Below are positions 15,901 to 24,503 of a stretch of DNA of 64,000 nucleotides, piece by piece. The DNA comes from an uncultured SAR116 cluster alpha proteobacterium. GTDB taxonomy: Bacteria > Pseudomonadota > Alphaproteobacteria > Puniceispirillales > Puniceispirillaceae. The stretch's first letter is position 1. Each line of letters opens with the position of its first letter. The notes beneath the pieces are model-generated. The model was not told the origin of the DNA. It did not search any database and saw only the letters and a list, made by a program, of their open reading frames with translations. A program made the translations under genes and the position numbers. The stretch lies in NCBI GenBank assembly GCA_902625725.1, contig CACOCY010000009.1, positions 1 to 64,000 of the forward strand, given 5' to 3'.

Positions 15901-16235
15901 AAACTATATCAGTAAAACATCCCTTAGATAAAAGTAACTTAACTCATAATATGAATGGTGAACTCTCTCTCAATCAGATAGATGATTTCTTGGCAAACAC
16001 CATTGCTAATCAAATTGAGTTTGGCGTCGCTCAGAACAGGATTAGTTTTATGATAAATAATACTTTCAATGAAGAGAATAAGACTAAGATAGCTTTGGGA
16101 CGCCTTAAGGATACTGACTATTCATTTGAAGTCTCTAGGCTAGTGAAGGAACAACTGGTAGTGCAATCTTCTGTATCAATGTTAGCCCAAGCAAACCAGT
16201 TAAATAAAAATATCCTTATACTTTTAAATCTCTAG
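12942..16235 (+). CDS. Giant flagellin (1097 residues)
   Basis: Residues 1-150 form a flagellin D0/D1 N-terminal domain: LQKSMEKLSTGVRLNSASDN near residue 24 and TTEFNGKSIL near residue 128. The C-terminal end has the matching domain, GRLKDTDYSFEVSRLVKEQL and MLAQANQLNKNIL, with the final helix at 1085-1097. Typical flagellins have 270-500 residues. Here a central region of about 850 residues is inserted where the variable, surface-exposed D2/D3 domains lie. It seems built from at least four divergent repeats of about 75-100 residues starting near 368, 589, 726 and 858, each opening with F-x-(I/L)-x-(D/G)-G and closing with G-(R/G)-x-(I/L)-x-(I/F). No HExxH protease motif is visible. It is the only cargo gene of module E3; no other flagellar gene is in the window. 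The start has only a weak GGA upstream. Confidence 0.9.
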   Translation: MSFSNSINNQVQIRHNLLEANNELQKSMEKLSTGVRLNSASDNVASTAIAFNFETKIKSLQASLKNLSQNISITQIAQSALEEVASLLQRMREIKLQSVNDTNTDTDKEYLNQEVLQLTKQIDNILSTTEFNGKSILNTSFLTEKHNVEIDEFDNFKINSSKLSALSSKPNAGISDTEQNEFLSLYEVGRLKFSESDTYSFSIKDNETGLTFQSPAVEIAADEPPSDYRVLTYSATPIIFSNGHNFKTGDLLELNDITFLFPNSPNPAEMYAIALSDTELLFADSRINAMNGKQSPISVAVGDNITVSGQGFSLNIEDENSKSNFEKFINEGLEKSTTKTSIQSKYQIPRPLDVYDDYFLDIGEFREDDFKFRVSIDGVSKDINFKKGFEDYIKNGDISGHTRYHSDISRIHPEKTFFLQEIGRIISKELQIIFDESVFVKQAGPGLFELTDAKGRSIEISQGEGSGYFFGTDNQNGGSLFVEGNQKNNISVKWDDNGEELIIYHANGGSFQIQDVSSEGSGKITLSTPSIENSEMSTSTYTLRDDARDTNAKFTGLVEPSELILNFSNLFGYADDRVSRTADTSILKSTYGFKITDGGGNHYINFSANDLLDIQSYNNTDADIEAAIRENLENQILVGANGGSFNDNQLNANEFQITYKEGVLKIVNNVGRNLAVEDFNSEYGSVEVYNPGLNSFSETLSSKKAHVSELRLERGWAEGFSAEAAPLRFSLNGDETFSANLHSVFDMSQTNRWSEAYFFEQAIQTAANADTNLRVGYDEKSNEFIIIDLLGREIEIKNFEATGDQGIDISGNILLNTTSTIGFSNQNNNVKTQTEKFSQGELNEITQVKLDFNQRDASEFILGLNGQVSSAVDFNFANAGFNGSNLEQSLDYLFDRLNRDYKDAPFNYSYDKKQNALIVRNMRGGELYFDGHSTSSDNFEMIATAISGQLNNADIKLSKNTSVIKYEEQLEFVQIDKQLDLIKQNNKTISVKHPLDKSNLTHNMNGELSLNQIDDFLANTIANQIEFGVAQNRISFMINNTFNEENKTKIALGRLKDTDYSFEVSRLVKEQLVVQSSVSMLAQANQLNKNILILLNL

Positions 16236-16243
16236 CATTCACA

Positions 16244-16459
16244 AAAATCAACCTAATGTTTCTATGGTGGCATGACCTTCGAAGAACCTGGGCAACGATG
16301 GCGGTAAGAGAGCGTGTCGATATGATACAAATTTCTCGACAACTCGGTCACGCGAATATGAGAATTACCGAAGAGCATTACGCTCATTACCATCCTGACT
16401 ACATGGGTCAGGCAAGTGACCATTCTAGTCGAATGTTACAGAATTTCCTAGAACGGTAG
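16244..16459 (+). pseudogene. 3' fragment of a tyrosine integrase gene (copy in E3)
   Basis: The frame from the internal ATG (16256) gives 67 residues with HDLRR, LGH and EEHYAHYH, the box II catalytic residues of a tyrosine recombinase. Homology with the E2 copy begins at the same base (aaaatcaaccta) in both, so the two share one truncation point. The fragment starts nine bases after the flagellin stop codon. It may be translated as a short protein but cannot be a working integrase. Confidence 0.85.
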
Positions 16460-16473
16460 TGAGTGCCTAAAAA

Positions 16474-16492
16474 ATCAGGCAAAAATCAGGCA
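16474..16492 (+). repeat. Paired arm-type repeat at the E3 right end
   Basis: ATCAGGCA at 16474-16481 and 16485-16492, 11 bp apart, ending 35 bp before the tRNA att. They are exact reverse complements of the pair at 12617-12635, as expected for integrase arm sites at opposite ends of an element. Confidence 0.65.
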
Positions 16493-16526
16493 AAACGCCC
16501 TAACCCATTGAAATCATTAGTTTTTT

Positions 16527-16546
16527 GTGGCGGAGGGGAAGGGATT
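16527..16546 (+). repeat. att copy 4 (att4), inside the tRNA-Ser gene
   Basis: The 20-base sequence shared with att2 and att3, here made of one flanking base, the encoded CCA, the acceptor stem and the start of the T arm of tRNA-Ser. Integration here restores the tRNA 3' end, the usual strategy of tyrosine integrases. Confidence 0.88.
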
Positions 16547-16619
16547 CGAACCCCCGGAAGGAGTTTCCTCCTTCAACGATTTAGCAAACCGCCGCCTTCA
16601 GCCACTCGGCCACCCCTCC
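16528..16619 (-). tRNA. tRNA-Ser(GCU)
   Basis: Read on the minus strand the gene starts GGAGGGGTGGCCGAGTGGCT and ends with CCCCTCCG followed by an encoded CCA. The acceptor stem GGAGGGG/CCCCTCC is perfect, the T loop contains GGTTCGAATCC, the anticodon in TTTGCTAAA is GCU (codons AGC/AGU), and the long variable arm GAAGGAGGAAACTCCTTC is class II as expected for serine. The length is 92 nt with CCA. Its 3' end is the integration site for the upstream modules. Confidence 0.97.
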
Positions 16620-16848
16620 GCAATAAATAGATGAAGTTCAAATAATTGCACGGCGTTTGTATTATTCCTTTAATATTTTCCATTTTGCCTGTCAATTCAT
16701 TCGCACATTTAAATAGAGGAAATTTATTAATTGGTTATTTTGGCTATTAGTAAATATTGCAAGATTTAATAGATAGCAGATCTTGATAAGCTATTGGTTC
16801 TGATTTACTTATTGTTTCAATAAAAGAGAAAATTATTTTGGAGCAAGC

Positions 16849-17796
16849 GTGGATTTAATTACCTCGATGCGCGTTTTTACGGTTATTGCAAGTGAAAATT
16901 CATTTAGAGCCGCCGCTGACATATTGGATATGCCCCCTTCTGCAGTGTCAAAACACCTTGCAGGCTTAGAGACCCGACTGGGTGCACAGCTCGTAGAAAG
17001 AACAACAAGAAGAGTTTCACTGACAGAAGTTGGCTCTGATTATCTGGTAAGATGCCGACACATCTTATCTGAAATTGACGAGGCAGAAGCAGAAATAACA
17101 GATGCTGCCGGAGAGGTAAAAGGAGTTCTAAAGGTAAGTGCACCTCCAGCTTTTGCTCACAGACATATTGCACCACATATGCCTTATTTTCTGAGTAAAT
17201 ATCCAAAGATATCTGTAGATTTAAGCACCACTGACTATTCTATATCTCCTAGCCATACAGCTATTGATTTACATATCCGAATTTCTGAAATGAACTCCAC
17301 CGATGGGCTCACTACAATTATGCTTGCACCGAATACGCGAAGACTTGTTGCAAGTCCTCAATATTTAAATGCCCAAGGAATGCCAGCGGCTGTTTCAGAT
17401 TTACAGAAACACAGGCTTATTACACTCGAATACGGGCATCCTCATAATAATTGGCATTTCAGAACTGAAAATGGAGAAATAAATACATTTCTTGCTAACG
17501 GTTCTGTGAGAATGGACTCTGGTGATGCTATTTTACGAGCCGTTTTGAATAATGGTGGCATTTCAATGCTTCCAACCTATGTCACTGGAAAGCACATTCA
17601 TAATAAGCATCTAGTTCCGATTCTTGACGAATTGGTGAATGAGGATGAACCTATTCATGCCACTTTCAGAACGAAAAATCATCGATATAAGCGCATCATG
17701 TTGCTTACTACATTTCTTCAAGGCCTATACTCGCCAACACCTTATTGGGACCAGCACGAGGGCACTTCAGAGGCTGCACTGCGAGCAGCACTCTAA
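16849..17796 (+). CDS. LysR-family transcriptional regulator
   Basis: A 315-residue protein. The N-terminal winged helix (residues 1-60) reads [20 protein letters not shown] followed by [20 protein letters not shown] and RRVSLTEVG, close to the CrgA/PecT-like branch of LysR regulators. The remainder is a substrate-binding-like effector domain. The GTG start at 16849 has GGAG five bases upstream. It is next to the tRNA-Ser gene and overlaps the end of gatB by four bases in convergent orientation. No obvious target gene is adjacent, so the effector and regulon are unknown. Confidence 0.92.
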   Translation: MDLITSMRVFTVIASENSFRAAADILDMPPSAVSKHLAGLETRLGAQLVERTTRRVSLTEVGSDYLVRCRHILSEIDEAEAEITDAAGEVKGVLKVSAPPAFAHRHIAPHMPYFLSKYPKISVDLSTTDYSISPSHTAIDLHIRISEMNSTDGLTTIMLAPNTRRLVASPQYLNAQGMPAAVSDLQKHRLITLEYGHPHNNWHFRTENGEINTFLANGSVRMDSGDAILRAVLNNGGISMLPTYVTGKHIHNKHLVPILDELVNEDEPIHATFRTKNHRYKRIMLLTTFLQGLYSPTPYWDQHEGTSEAALRAAL

Positions 17797-19247
17797 ATAT
17801 CGAGTTTTTGTTTTAATAACTGATTCACCATGCCTGGGTTAGCCTGCCCTTTTGAAGCTTTCATTATTTGACCTACGAAAAATCCAAATAACTTATCTTT
17901 ACCGCCTCTATATTCGTTTACCTTATCAAGGTTGGCTGCTAACACCTCATCAATCATGGCAAAAATAGTGCTTTCGTCTGATACCTGCTTAAGTCCTTTT
18001 TCATCAACAATGAGCTTTGCATCCTTTCCAGTTTCAAACATCTCAGAAAATACTTCTTTTGCGATCTTACCAGAAATGCTGCCATCAGAAATCAGGTCAA
18101 TTAAGTCCCCTAACTGCGAAGGGCTCACTGGGCTTTGAGCAAGCTCAATACCAGCTTTATTAAGTGCACCAAATAATTCTACACTCATCCAGTTAGCTGT
18201 AATTTTTCTATCTCTCCCATCACTAGCCAGCTCATAAAACGCTGCGGTTTCTCTCTCTTCGGTAAGTACATTTGCATCATAAGAAGAAAGCCCGTATTCA
18301 TTAACCATTCTGTATTTTATTTCATCCGGCAGCTCAGGCATTCCCATTCTAAGCTCATCAATAAATGCATCATCAAATGTGAGTGGTAATAAATCAGGAT
18401 CCGGAAAATATCGATAATCATGCGCATCTTCTTTTCCTCGCATAGCTCTCGTCATTCCAGTTGTGGTATCGAATAGTCTGGTTTCTTGTTTAACCTCACC
18501 ACCATTTTCAATAAGCTCAATTTGGCGGTTCACCTCAAACTCAATTGTTTGCATTATGAATTTGACAGAATTAAGATTTTTTGTTTCAGTTCTGGTTCCA
18601 AGTAAATGTCCTGGTCTCCTAACGGACACATTTACATCTGCTCGTAGAGAACCCTCCTCCATGTTTCCATCGCATGTCCCAAGATATCGTAGAATCGACC
18701 TTAACTTCTTAATATAAGCAGCAGCCTGTTCCGCTGAATGCATTTCTGGCTTTGATACAATCTCCATCAAAGCGACGCCAGAACGATTGAGGTCAATATA
18801 ACTTTTTAAGGGATGTTGGTCATGAAGTGATTTGCCTGCATCCTGCTCTAAATGAATTCGCTCAATACCTACCTTATGTGTGCTGCCATCAGATAGCTCT
18901 ATTTTAACTTCCCCTTCTCCAACAATTGGGTGTTTAAATTGGCTTATCTGATAACCTTGCGGTAAATCTGCATAAAAATAATTTTTTCTGTCAAATACAC
19001 TAAATTTATTAATTTTTGCGTTAAGTCCAAGCCCAGTTAAAACAGCCTGTTTAACGCATTGTTCATTTATTACGGGAAGCATTCCCGGCATTGCCGCATC
19101 CACAAGAGAAACATGATTATTTGGACTCGCCCCAAATACTGCAGAGGACCCTGAGAACAATTTAGAATTAGAAACGACTTGTGCATGAACTTCCATACCA
19201 ATTACTACTTCCCATTCACCGGTTCTGCCCGATACAAGTGTGCTCAT
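17793..19247 (-). CDS. gatB: Asp/Glu-tRNA(Asn/Gln) amidotransferase subunit B
   Basis: The 484-residue protein contains [10 protein letters not shown] near residue 17, the classic GatB opening, then [46 protein letters not shown] and a C-terminal YqeY-like tail domain ([12 protein letters not shown]). GatB binds the mischarged tRNA and carries out the kinase step; with GatA and GatC it makes Gln-tRNA(Gln) and/or Asn-tRNA(Asn). It overlaps gatA by four bases and is third in a gatC-gatA-gatB operon. Confidence 0.97.
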   Translation of the reverse strand: MSTLVSGRTGEWEVVIGMEVHAQVVSNSKLFSGSSAVFGASPNNHVSLVDAAMPGMLPVINEQCVKQAVLTGLGLNAKINKFSVFDRKNYFYADLPQGYQISQFKHPIVGEGEVKIELSDGSTHKVGIERIHLEQDAGKSLHDQHPLKSYIDLNRSGVALMEIVSKPEMHSAEQAAAYIKKLRSILRYLGTCDGNMEEGSLRADVNVSVRRPGHLLGTRTETKNLNSVKFIMQTIEFEVNRQIELIENGGEVKQETRLFDTTTGMTRAMRGKEDAHDYRYFPDPDLLPLTFDDAFIDELRMGMPELPDEIKYRMVNEYGLSSYDANVLTEERETAAFYELASDGRDRKITANWMSVELFGALNKAGIELAQSPVSPSQLGDLIDLISDGSISGKIAKEVFSEMFETGKDAKLIVDEKGLKQVSDESTIFAMIDEVLAANLDKVNEYRGGKDKLFGFFVGQIMKASKGQANPGMVNQLLKQKLDI

Positions 19248-20725
19248 TGCAAATCTCCTGCAGCCCTTGGAGGTACTAATGAAAATTCTGCCTGCTTCTC
19301 AATAGCACTTGCAGTAGAGAATAGTTTATCCTCTCTAAAATGTGACGCTAGTAATTGGAGCCCAAGAGGAAGACCCTGTTTTGATAATCCTGCTGGAACA
19401 GATATGCCAGGCAAACCTGCGAGATTTGCTGGAACGGTAAATACATCGTTTAGATACATAGTAATAGGGTCAGAAACTTCTGCGCCTAAAGGAAAAGTGG
19501 GCGACGGCGTAGTAGGAGTTAAAATAGCATCAACCTCATTAAATGCCTTATCAAAATCTTCTTTTATAAGGCGCCTAACTTGCTGTGCTTTAAGGTAATA
19601 TGCGTCATAATAGCCAGCAGACAATGCATAAGTTCCGATAAGAATCCTTCTTTGAACTTCCTCCCCAAAACCATCTGCTCGGGTTAACTCATACATCTCA
19701 TCAAGTGTCTCGGCTTCTATCCGTTTACCGTACTTAACCCCGTCATATCTAGCCAGATTCGAAGACGCTTCTGCTGGAGCAATAATATAATAACAAGGTA
19801 GAGCATATTTTGTATGGGGCAGACTGATATCAACAATTGTAGCACCAGCCTGTTCTAACCAAGCGCGTCCCTTTTTCCATAACTCTAAAATATCAATGTC
19901 CATACCATCTACATAGTACTCTGCTGGTATGCCTATACGAAGGCCCTCAATGCCAGCATGCACCGCTTTTGAAAAATTGGGCACCTTCAAGGAAGCTGAA
20001 GTTGAGTCTTTAGGATCATGGCCCGCCATAGCAGAAAAAATTAGAGCAGAATCTTCAACTGTCCTAGTAAACGGACCTGCTTGATCAAGCGAAGATGCAA
20101 ATGCAACTATACCCCACCTAGAACAACGACCATAAGTAGGTTTTAACCCAACCACCCCACAAAAAGCAGCGGGCTGACGAATAGAACCTCCCGTATCTGT
20201 ACCCAAACTCATTAAGGCAGCGCCTGCCGCTACTGAAGAAGCAGAACCCCCTGAAGAACCTCCAGAGGATAAATTATTTCCGTCTTTTTTACTCCAAGGG
20301 TTAACTGAGGGACCAAATATACTTGTTTCATTAGAAGAACCCATAGCGAATTCATCACAATTCAATTTACCTAGCATCACGCCACCAGACTTCCAAACCT
20401 TAGATGTAACAGTACTTTCATAAGACGGCAGAAATCCTTTAAGGATGGCTGAACATGCAGTCGTTTCTATATCTTTTGTGCAAAACAAATCCTTGACCCC
20501 AATTGGCAATCCTGACAAGGAACTTGCAGTTCCTTGAGAGTAGGCTTTATCAGCATCCATAGCCATTTGCTTTGCTACCTCAAATGTAGGAGTCACATAA
20601 TTATTCAAGCCCTTTGTTTCTTCCATAGCAGTCTGGTAAGCATCTAGCAATTCAACAGATGATATTTCTTTTTTCAAAAGTAAATTTCTAGCCTGCGTTG
20701 CTGTCATTTTTAATAAGTCTGACAT
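19244..20725 (-). CDS. gatA: Asp/Glu-tRNA(Asn/Gln) amidotransferase subunit A
   Basis: A 493-residue amidase-signature protein. The catalytic Ser-cisSer-Lys triad is visible as Lys in [11 protein letters not shown] (near residue 79), and serines in [16 protein letters not shown] and [14 protein letters not shown] (near 155-180). It liberates ammonia from glutamine and passes it to GatB. The length is normal. Operon with gatC upstream (27 bp) and gatB downstream (four-base overlap). Confidence 0.97.
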   Translation of the reverse strand: MSDLLKMTATQARNLLLKKEISSVELLDAYQTAMEETKGLNNYVTPTFEVAKQMAMDADKAYSQGTASSLSGLPIGVKDLFCTKDIETTACSAILKGFLPSYESTVTSKVWKSGGVMLGKLNCDEFAMGSSNETSIFGPSVNPWSKKDGNNLSSGGSSGGSASSVAAGAALMSLGTDTGGSIRQPAAFCGVVGLKPTYGRCSRWGIVAFASSLDQAGPFTRTVEDSALIFSAMAGHDPKDSTSASLKVPNFSKAVHAGIEGLRIGIPAEYYVDGMDIDILELWKKGRAWLEQAGATIVDISLPHTKYALPCYYIIAPAEASSNLARYDGVKYGKRIEAETLDEMYELTRADGFGEEVQRRILIGTYALSAGYYDAYYLKAQQVRRLIKEDFDKAFNEVDAILTPTTPSPTFPLGAEVSDPITMYLNDVFTVPANLAGLPGISVPAGLSKQGLPLGLQLLASHFREDKLFSTASAIEKQAEFSLVPPRAAGDLQ

Positions 20726-20752
20726 TTAAACCCTACCAATTTCAATAAATCT

Positions 20753-21040
20753 CTACTCTATAACCTTTGGCACAACAAAAAATTCTCCCGCGTTTTCTGG
20801 AGCATTTTTTAAGACCTTTTCAGGCATTTCTCCGTCAGTTACAATATCCTCACGCCAAGCTAAAGCATGCTCATTAACACTAGATAATGGTTCTACCCCA
20901 TCTGTATTAACCTCTTCCAACTGCTCTATCCAATTTAAAATGTTACCTAAATCGGCAGATAATAATTCTGATTTTTTCTCAGACACGTGTATTCTTGCAA
21001 GACGTGCTATTTTCTTTACGACATGTTTATCAACAGACAT
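20753..21040 (-). CDS. gatC: Asp/Glu-tRNA(Asn/Gln) amidotransferase subunit C
   Basis: A 95-residue protein with the usual GatC opening, VKKIARLARIHVSEKKSE, and the motif ILNWIEQLEEVNTDGVEPLS, ending with AGEFFVVPKVIE. It stabilises the GatA-GatB complex. It is the first gene of the gatCAB operon and is divergent from ruvX, with only about 60 bp between starts. Confidence 0.96.
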   Translation of the reverse strand: MSVDKHVVKKIARLARIHVSEKKSELLSADLGNILNWIEQLEEVNTDGVEPLSSVNEHALAWREDIVTDGEMPEKVLKNAPENAGEFFVVPKVIE

Positions 21041-21100
21041 TGTGATATTTCCGATTATTGTTATGCTATTATTAATATTTGATAGGTGCTAACACGGCTC

Positions 21101-21580
21101 ATGACAATCTGCAACATCGATGATACGATAACTTTAATTAATGATGGTGAGCGATTAATGGGGCTTGACATTGGCAAAAAAACAATTGGGATTGCAATTG
21201 GAGACCCGGAGCACAAAATCGCATCACCTCATTGTATATTATGGCGACAAAAATTTTCTTTAGACATATTTAAGTTGTTCTCCGAGATGGAGAGGCTTAA
21301 TGCAGCTGGTCTCATTATTGGGTGGCCATTATTAATGAATGGAAACATCGGACCAGCCTGTGATTCTGTGAGAGACTTTACACATTCCCTGCTCAAAGTA
21401 AAGGATTTACCTATAACATTTCAAGACGAACGCTTATCCACTTATGCAGTTGAAAGAACTATGATTGAGGCAGATTTAACACGAAAGAAACGTCAAAGGA
21501 AAAGAGATGCTCTCGCCGCGAGTTGGATACTACAAACCGCTTTGGACCGTTATCAGCAAAGTAATCAGTCAAAAAAATAA
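21101..21580 (+). CDS. ruvX: RuvX/YqgF-type Holliday-junction resolvase-like nuclease
   Basis: From ATG 21101 the protein has 159 residues. LMGLDIGKKTIGIAIGD is the RNase H-like motif with the first catalytic Asp, FQDERLSTYAVE and KRDALAASWILQTALD hold the other acidic residues. YqgF/RuvX family members act in 16S rRNA 5' end maturation and possibly in recombination. The frame is open to a GTG at 21086, which would add five residues. It is followed by pyrB. Confidence 0.92.
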   Translation: MTICNIDDTITLINDGERLMGLDIGKKTIGIAIGDPEHKIASPHCILWRQKFSLDIFKLFSEMERLNAAGLIIGWPLLMNGNIGPACDSVRDFTHSLLKVKDLPITFQDERLSTYAVERTMIEADLTRKKRQRKRDALAASWILQTALDRYQQSNQSKK

Positions 21581-21626
21581 ACAAACTAGACGAATCTATA
21601 AAATAGCGTGTATATAATCCAACCCG

Positions 21627-22592
21627 ATGGATAAAAAAATGCATATTGAAAATATTAACCCATTAGCGGCAGCTAAACTGTCGAAAAAGCATATACTCGG
21701 TATAGAGGGTATGCCTATTCCAGAAATAACCTCTCTTATAGAACGCGCTAATTACTTCGCGGAAAAGCCAAAAGACACATTTTCAGATATATTAGCGGAT
21801 CACACTGTATTGAATATATTCTTCGAAAATTCAACGAGAACTAAGGTTTCTTTTGAGCTCGCCGCTAAAAGACTTGGTGCATCGGTTGTAAATATATCTA
21901 TTAGTGGCTCATCTGTGAAAAAAGGTGAGACCTTAATTGATACAGCGACAACGCTTAATGCTATGCAACCGGACATATTAGTAATAAGGCATCATTCTTC
22001 CGGAGCTCCCTTACTATTAAGCCAACACGTTGATGCTGCAGTCATTAATGCTGGAGACGGAAGACACGAGCACCCCACGCAGGCACTACTTGACGCACTT
22101 ACTATTAAACGCAGTTTAGGAAGAATAGCTGGTTTAAAAATTGCTATTTGTGGTGATATTAATAATAGCAGAGTTGCCCGCTCGAACATGTATCTCTTAT
22201 CTGCACTTGGCGCAGATGTGAGATTTGTAAGTCCTTCTACTCTTGTTTCTCCATTTTTCTCTGACATGGGTATTCCTGTTTATACCAATATGGAACAGGG
22301 CATAGCTGGATGTGAAATTGTAATGATTTTACGCCTTCAAACAGAGCGAATGGAGGGAAAAGAGGCGCCTAGTCAACATGAGTATTTTCAGCTTTTTGGT
22401 CTTGATAGTTGCAAGCTTCAAAAAGCAGCCCGAAATGCTCTGATAATGCATCCTGGGCCAATGAATAGAGGAGTGGAAATTGACTCGAAAATAGCTGATG
22501 ACAATAATAAAAGCTTAATTCGTACACAAGTAGAACTTGGTGTAGCGACGCGCATGGCATGCTTAGAAGCAGTGGCTGGGGTAAAACTTTGA
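21627..22592 (+). CDS. pyrB: Aspartate carbamoyltransferase catalytic subunit
   Basis: A 321-residue protein with [20 protein letters not shown] (carbamoyl phosphate site), [21 protein letters not shown] and [12 protein letters not shown], all diagnostic for PyrB. It condenses carbamoyl phosphate and aspartate in pyrimidine synthesis. No regulatory PyrI is adjacent; instead a PyrC-like gene follows with a TTGA overlap, as in species where PyrB forms a complex with a catalytically inactive PyrC'. Confidence 0.96.
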   Translation: MDKKMHIENINPLAAAKLSKKHILGIEGMPIPEITSLIERANYFAEKPKDTFSDILADHTVLNIFFENSTRTKVSFELAAKRLGASVVNISISGSSVKKGETLIDTATTLNAMQPDILVIRHHSSGAPLLLSQHVDAAVINAGDGRHEHPTQALLDALTIKRSLGRIAGLKIAICGDINNSRVARSNMYLLSALGADVRFVSPSTLVSPFFSDMGIPVYTNMEQGIAGCEIVMILRLQTERMEGKEAPSQHEYFQLFGLDSCKLQKAARNALIMHPGPMNRGVEIDSKIADDNNKSLIRTQVELGVATRMACLEAVAGVKL

Positions 22593-23866
22593 ATAGAACA
22601 TTGTTGAAAAATGGCCGGATTATTTGCCCTTCAGAGAATCTTGACATTATAGGTGATTTGATTATTGAAAAAGATAAAATTGCTTATGTAGGAAAGGAAC
22701 AACCGCAAAGTAATGTAGCAGACACAATTATAGAATGTAATGGCTGCATAATCATGCCTGGCGCTATTGATATGCGTGTTCAATCCGCAGACCCCGGCAC
22801 AGAGCATTTGGAATCACTATCAGACCTACTTTCTGCAGCCGGCAACGCTGGTATTACACAGCTTGTAAGCTTACCTGCAACCTCACCTGTAGTAGATTCA
22901 GCTGTAATGATTGATTCTTTGAGACTTAGAGCATCTGGTTGCAAAGGTGCTCTGTTCCATTTATATGGGGCAATGACACAAGCACTAGACAATAAAAACA
23001 TGGCGGAGCTTGGGATGATGGCAAAGGCGGGCGCTGTTGGCTTTGCCAATAGTCTCAAGAGTGTCGAGGACTCGCTATTAATGCGCAGGATCATGACTTA
23101 TTCGAAAATGCTAAATAAACCAGTTATCCATCACTGCGCCGACCCATATTTAAGTAACGAAGCCGATATGAATGAGAGTGAAACTGCTATCCGGCTTGGT
23201 CTACACGGTGTGCCATCTATAGCAGAAACAATAATTCTAGAACGAGACCTTAATCTTGTGGCATTGACAGGTTGCAGGTACCATGCAGCACATGTCTCAA
23301 CTGCTTCATCGGTTGAAGCATTACGTCGTGCCAAAAATAAGGGTCTTCAAGTAACAGCGGATACATCTCCAGCTTATTTTCTATTGAATGATAAAGCGGC
23401 AGGTGACTATGATACAGCTTTTCGCCTTGACCCACCGTTACGTGATGAAAAAGACAGATTAGCAATCATTGAGGCTATTAAAGACGGCACCATTGATGTG
23501 ATCGCGTCTGACCATCATCCAATAGAGATGGATAAAAAAATGCTACCATTTGGGCAAGCGGCTTCTGGCGCAGCCGGTGTCGAAACTTTATTACCACTAG
23601 CTTTCAGCCTTTATTTTACAAGTGACATGAGCTTATCTAAAATAATAAATGCATTAAGTGTTGCGCCAGCTAAAGCAATTTCATTAACAATACCAAGATT
23701 AGCAAAAGGCGAACAAGCAAACATAACAATCATTAATTTATCTTCCTCTAGCGTCATTCGAGGTGCAAACTTTATATCCCAATCTCAAATTACCCCTTTC
23801 GAGCATTACCTAATTGACAGTAAAATTGTAGGCTGTTTTGTTAATGGCGTCTCTATGACGAATTAG
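22589..23866 (+). CDS. pyrC: Dihydroorotase-like protein (PyrC'), key metal ligands missing
   Basis: I choose TTG 22589, which overlaps the pyrB stop (TTGA) and gives the usual N-terminus [15 protein letters not shown]. The protein is an amidohydrolase of the class I dihydroorotase type (425 residues). The metal motif normally read DxHxH is [11 protein letters not shown] here, so both histidines are gone. H in [17 protein letters not shown] and SDHHPIE remain, but the 'TPHH' segment reads TSPAYF. Such degenerate PyrC' proteins are known partners of PyrB and occur in Alphaproteobacteria. The enzyme is probably inactive, so a separate true dihydroorotase should exist elsewhere in the genome. 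Confidence 0.88.
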   Translation: MNRTLLKNGRIICPSENLDIIGDLIIEKDKIAYVGKEQPQSNVADTIIECNGCIIMPGAIDMRVQSADPGTEHLESLSDLLSAAGNAGITQLVSLPATSPVVDSAVMIDSLRLRASGCKGALFHLYGAMTQALDNKNMAELGMMAKAGAVGFANSLKSVEDSLLMRRIMTYSKMLNKPVIHHCADPYLSNEADMNESETAIRLGLHGVPSIAETIILERDLNLVALTGCRYHAAHVSTASSVEALRRAKNKGLQVTADTSPAYFLLNDKAAGDYDTAFRLDPPLRDEKDRLAIIEAIKDGTIDVIASDHHPIEMDKKMLPFGQAASGAAGVETLLPLAFSLYFTSDMSLSKIINALSVAPAKAISLTIPRLAKGEQANITIINLSSSSVIRGANFISQSQITPFEHYLIDSKIVGCFVNGVSMTN

Positions 23867-23909
23867 TTTTATAATAATTTCTGGAGCTTTATCTATTCTA
23901 AGTTAGAAA

Positions 23910-24503
23910 ATGAACTTGATAATGTATATTGAAATATTAATTGCGCTTATTTTTGGTTATTTGATTGGAAGCATCCCTTTTGGACTGCTGCTAACTAAAT
24001 TCCTAGGTGTCGGAGACATAAGGAAAATTGGCTCTGGTAATATTGGAGCAACAAATGTCTTGAGGACGGGACATAAGTCTCTTGCTGTAGCTACGCTTGT
24101 TCTTGATTCTGGAAAAGGAGCATTTGGCATATATGCAATTGGCGTATATTTACCTGATGTATATTTAGGAATAGCGGGTGCGAGTGCTGTGGTTGGTCAT
24201 TGCTATTCTGTTTGGATGAAATTTTCAGGAGGTAAGGGTGTTGCCACCGGATTAGGAGTCATAGCTTTACTATATCCTATTTCAGGATTTTTGTTTGTTT
24301 TAACTTGGATAACATTTGCTCTCTTATTTCGATACTCCTCGCTTTCAGCACTAATGTCATTTCTTGTATCAAGCATTACGGCTGTTTATTTTGCACACGG
24401 TGATATCTTTATTCCAATTTTGTTGATCACCGCTATTGTCTTTTTCAGGCACAAAAAAAATATCAAACGATTATTATCTGGGGACGAAAATAGAATTTTT
24501 TGA
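23910..24503 (+). CDS. plsY: Glycerol-3-phosphate acyltransferase PlsY
   Basis: A 197-residue protein with about five membrane helices and all three PlsY motifs: GSIPFGLLLTK, GSGNIGATNVLR and GHCYSVWMKFSGGKGVATGL. It transfers acyl from acyl phosphate to glycerol-3-phosphate at the inner membrane, the first step of phospholipid synthesis. In many relatives dprA follows plsY, but here 240 bp of apparently non-coding DNA lead directly to topA. Confidence 0.95.
   Translation: MNLIMYIEILIALIFGYLIGSIPFGLLLTKFLGVGDIRKIGSGNIGATNVLRTGHKSLAVATLVLDSGKGAFGIYAIGVYLPDVYLGIAGASAVVGHCYSVWMKFSGGKGVATGLGVIALLYPISGFLFVLTWITFALLFRYSSLSALMSFLVSSITAVYFAHGDIFIPILLITAIVFFRHKKNIKRLLSGDENRIF

Larger units (their letters stand above)
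12564..16546. mobile_element. att-bounded module E3 with giant flagellin cargo
   Basis: About 4 kb between att3 and the tRNA-Ser gene, made of a repeat pair, a lysozyme gene end (minus), one 3.3-kb flagellin gene, an integrase gene end and an inverted repeat pair. Left and right repeats match each other (TGCCTGAT versus ATCAGGCA). With no complete integrase it cannot move by itself, but the ends look intact enough to be acted on in trans. This is inference from the sequence layout. Confidence 0.7.
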
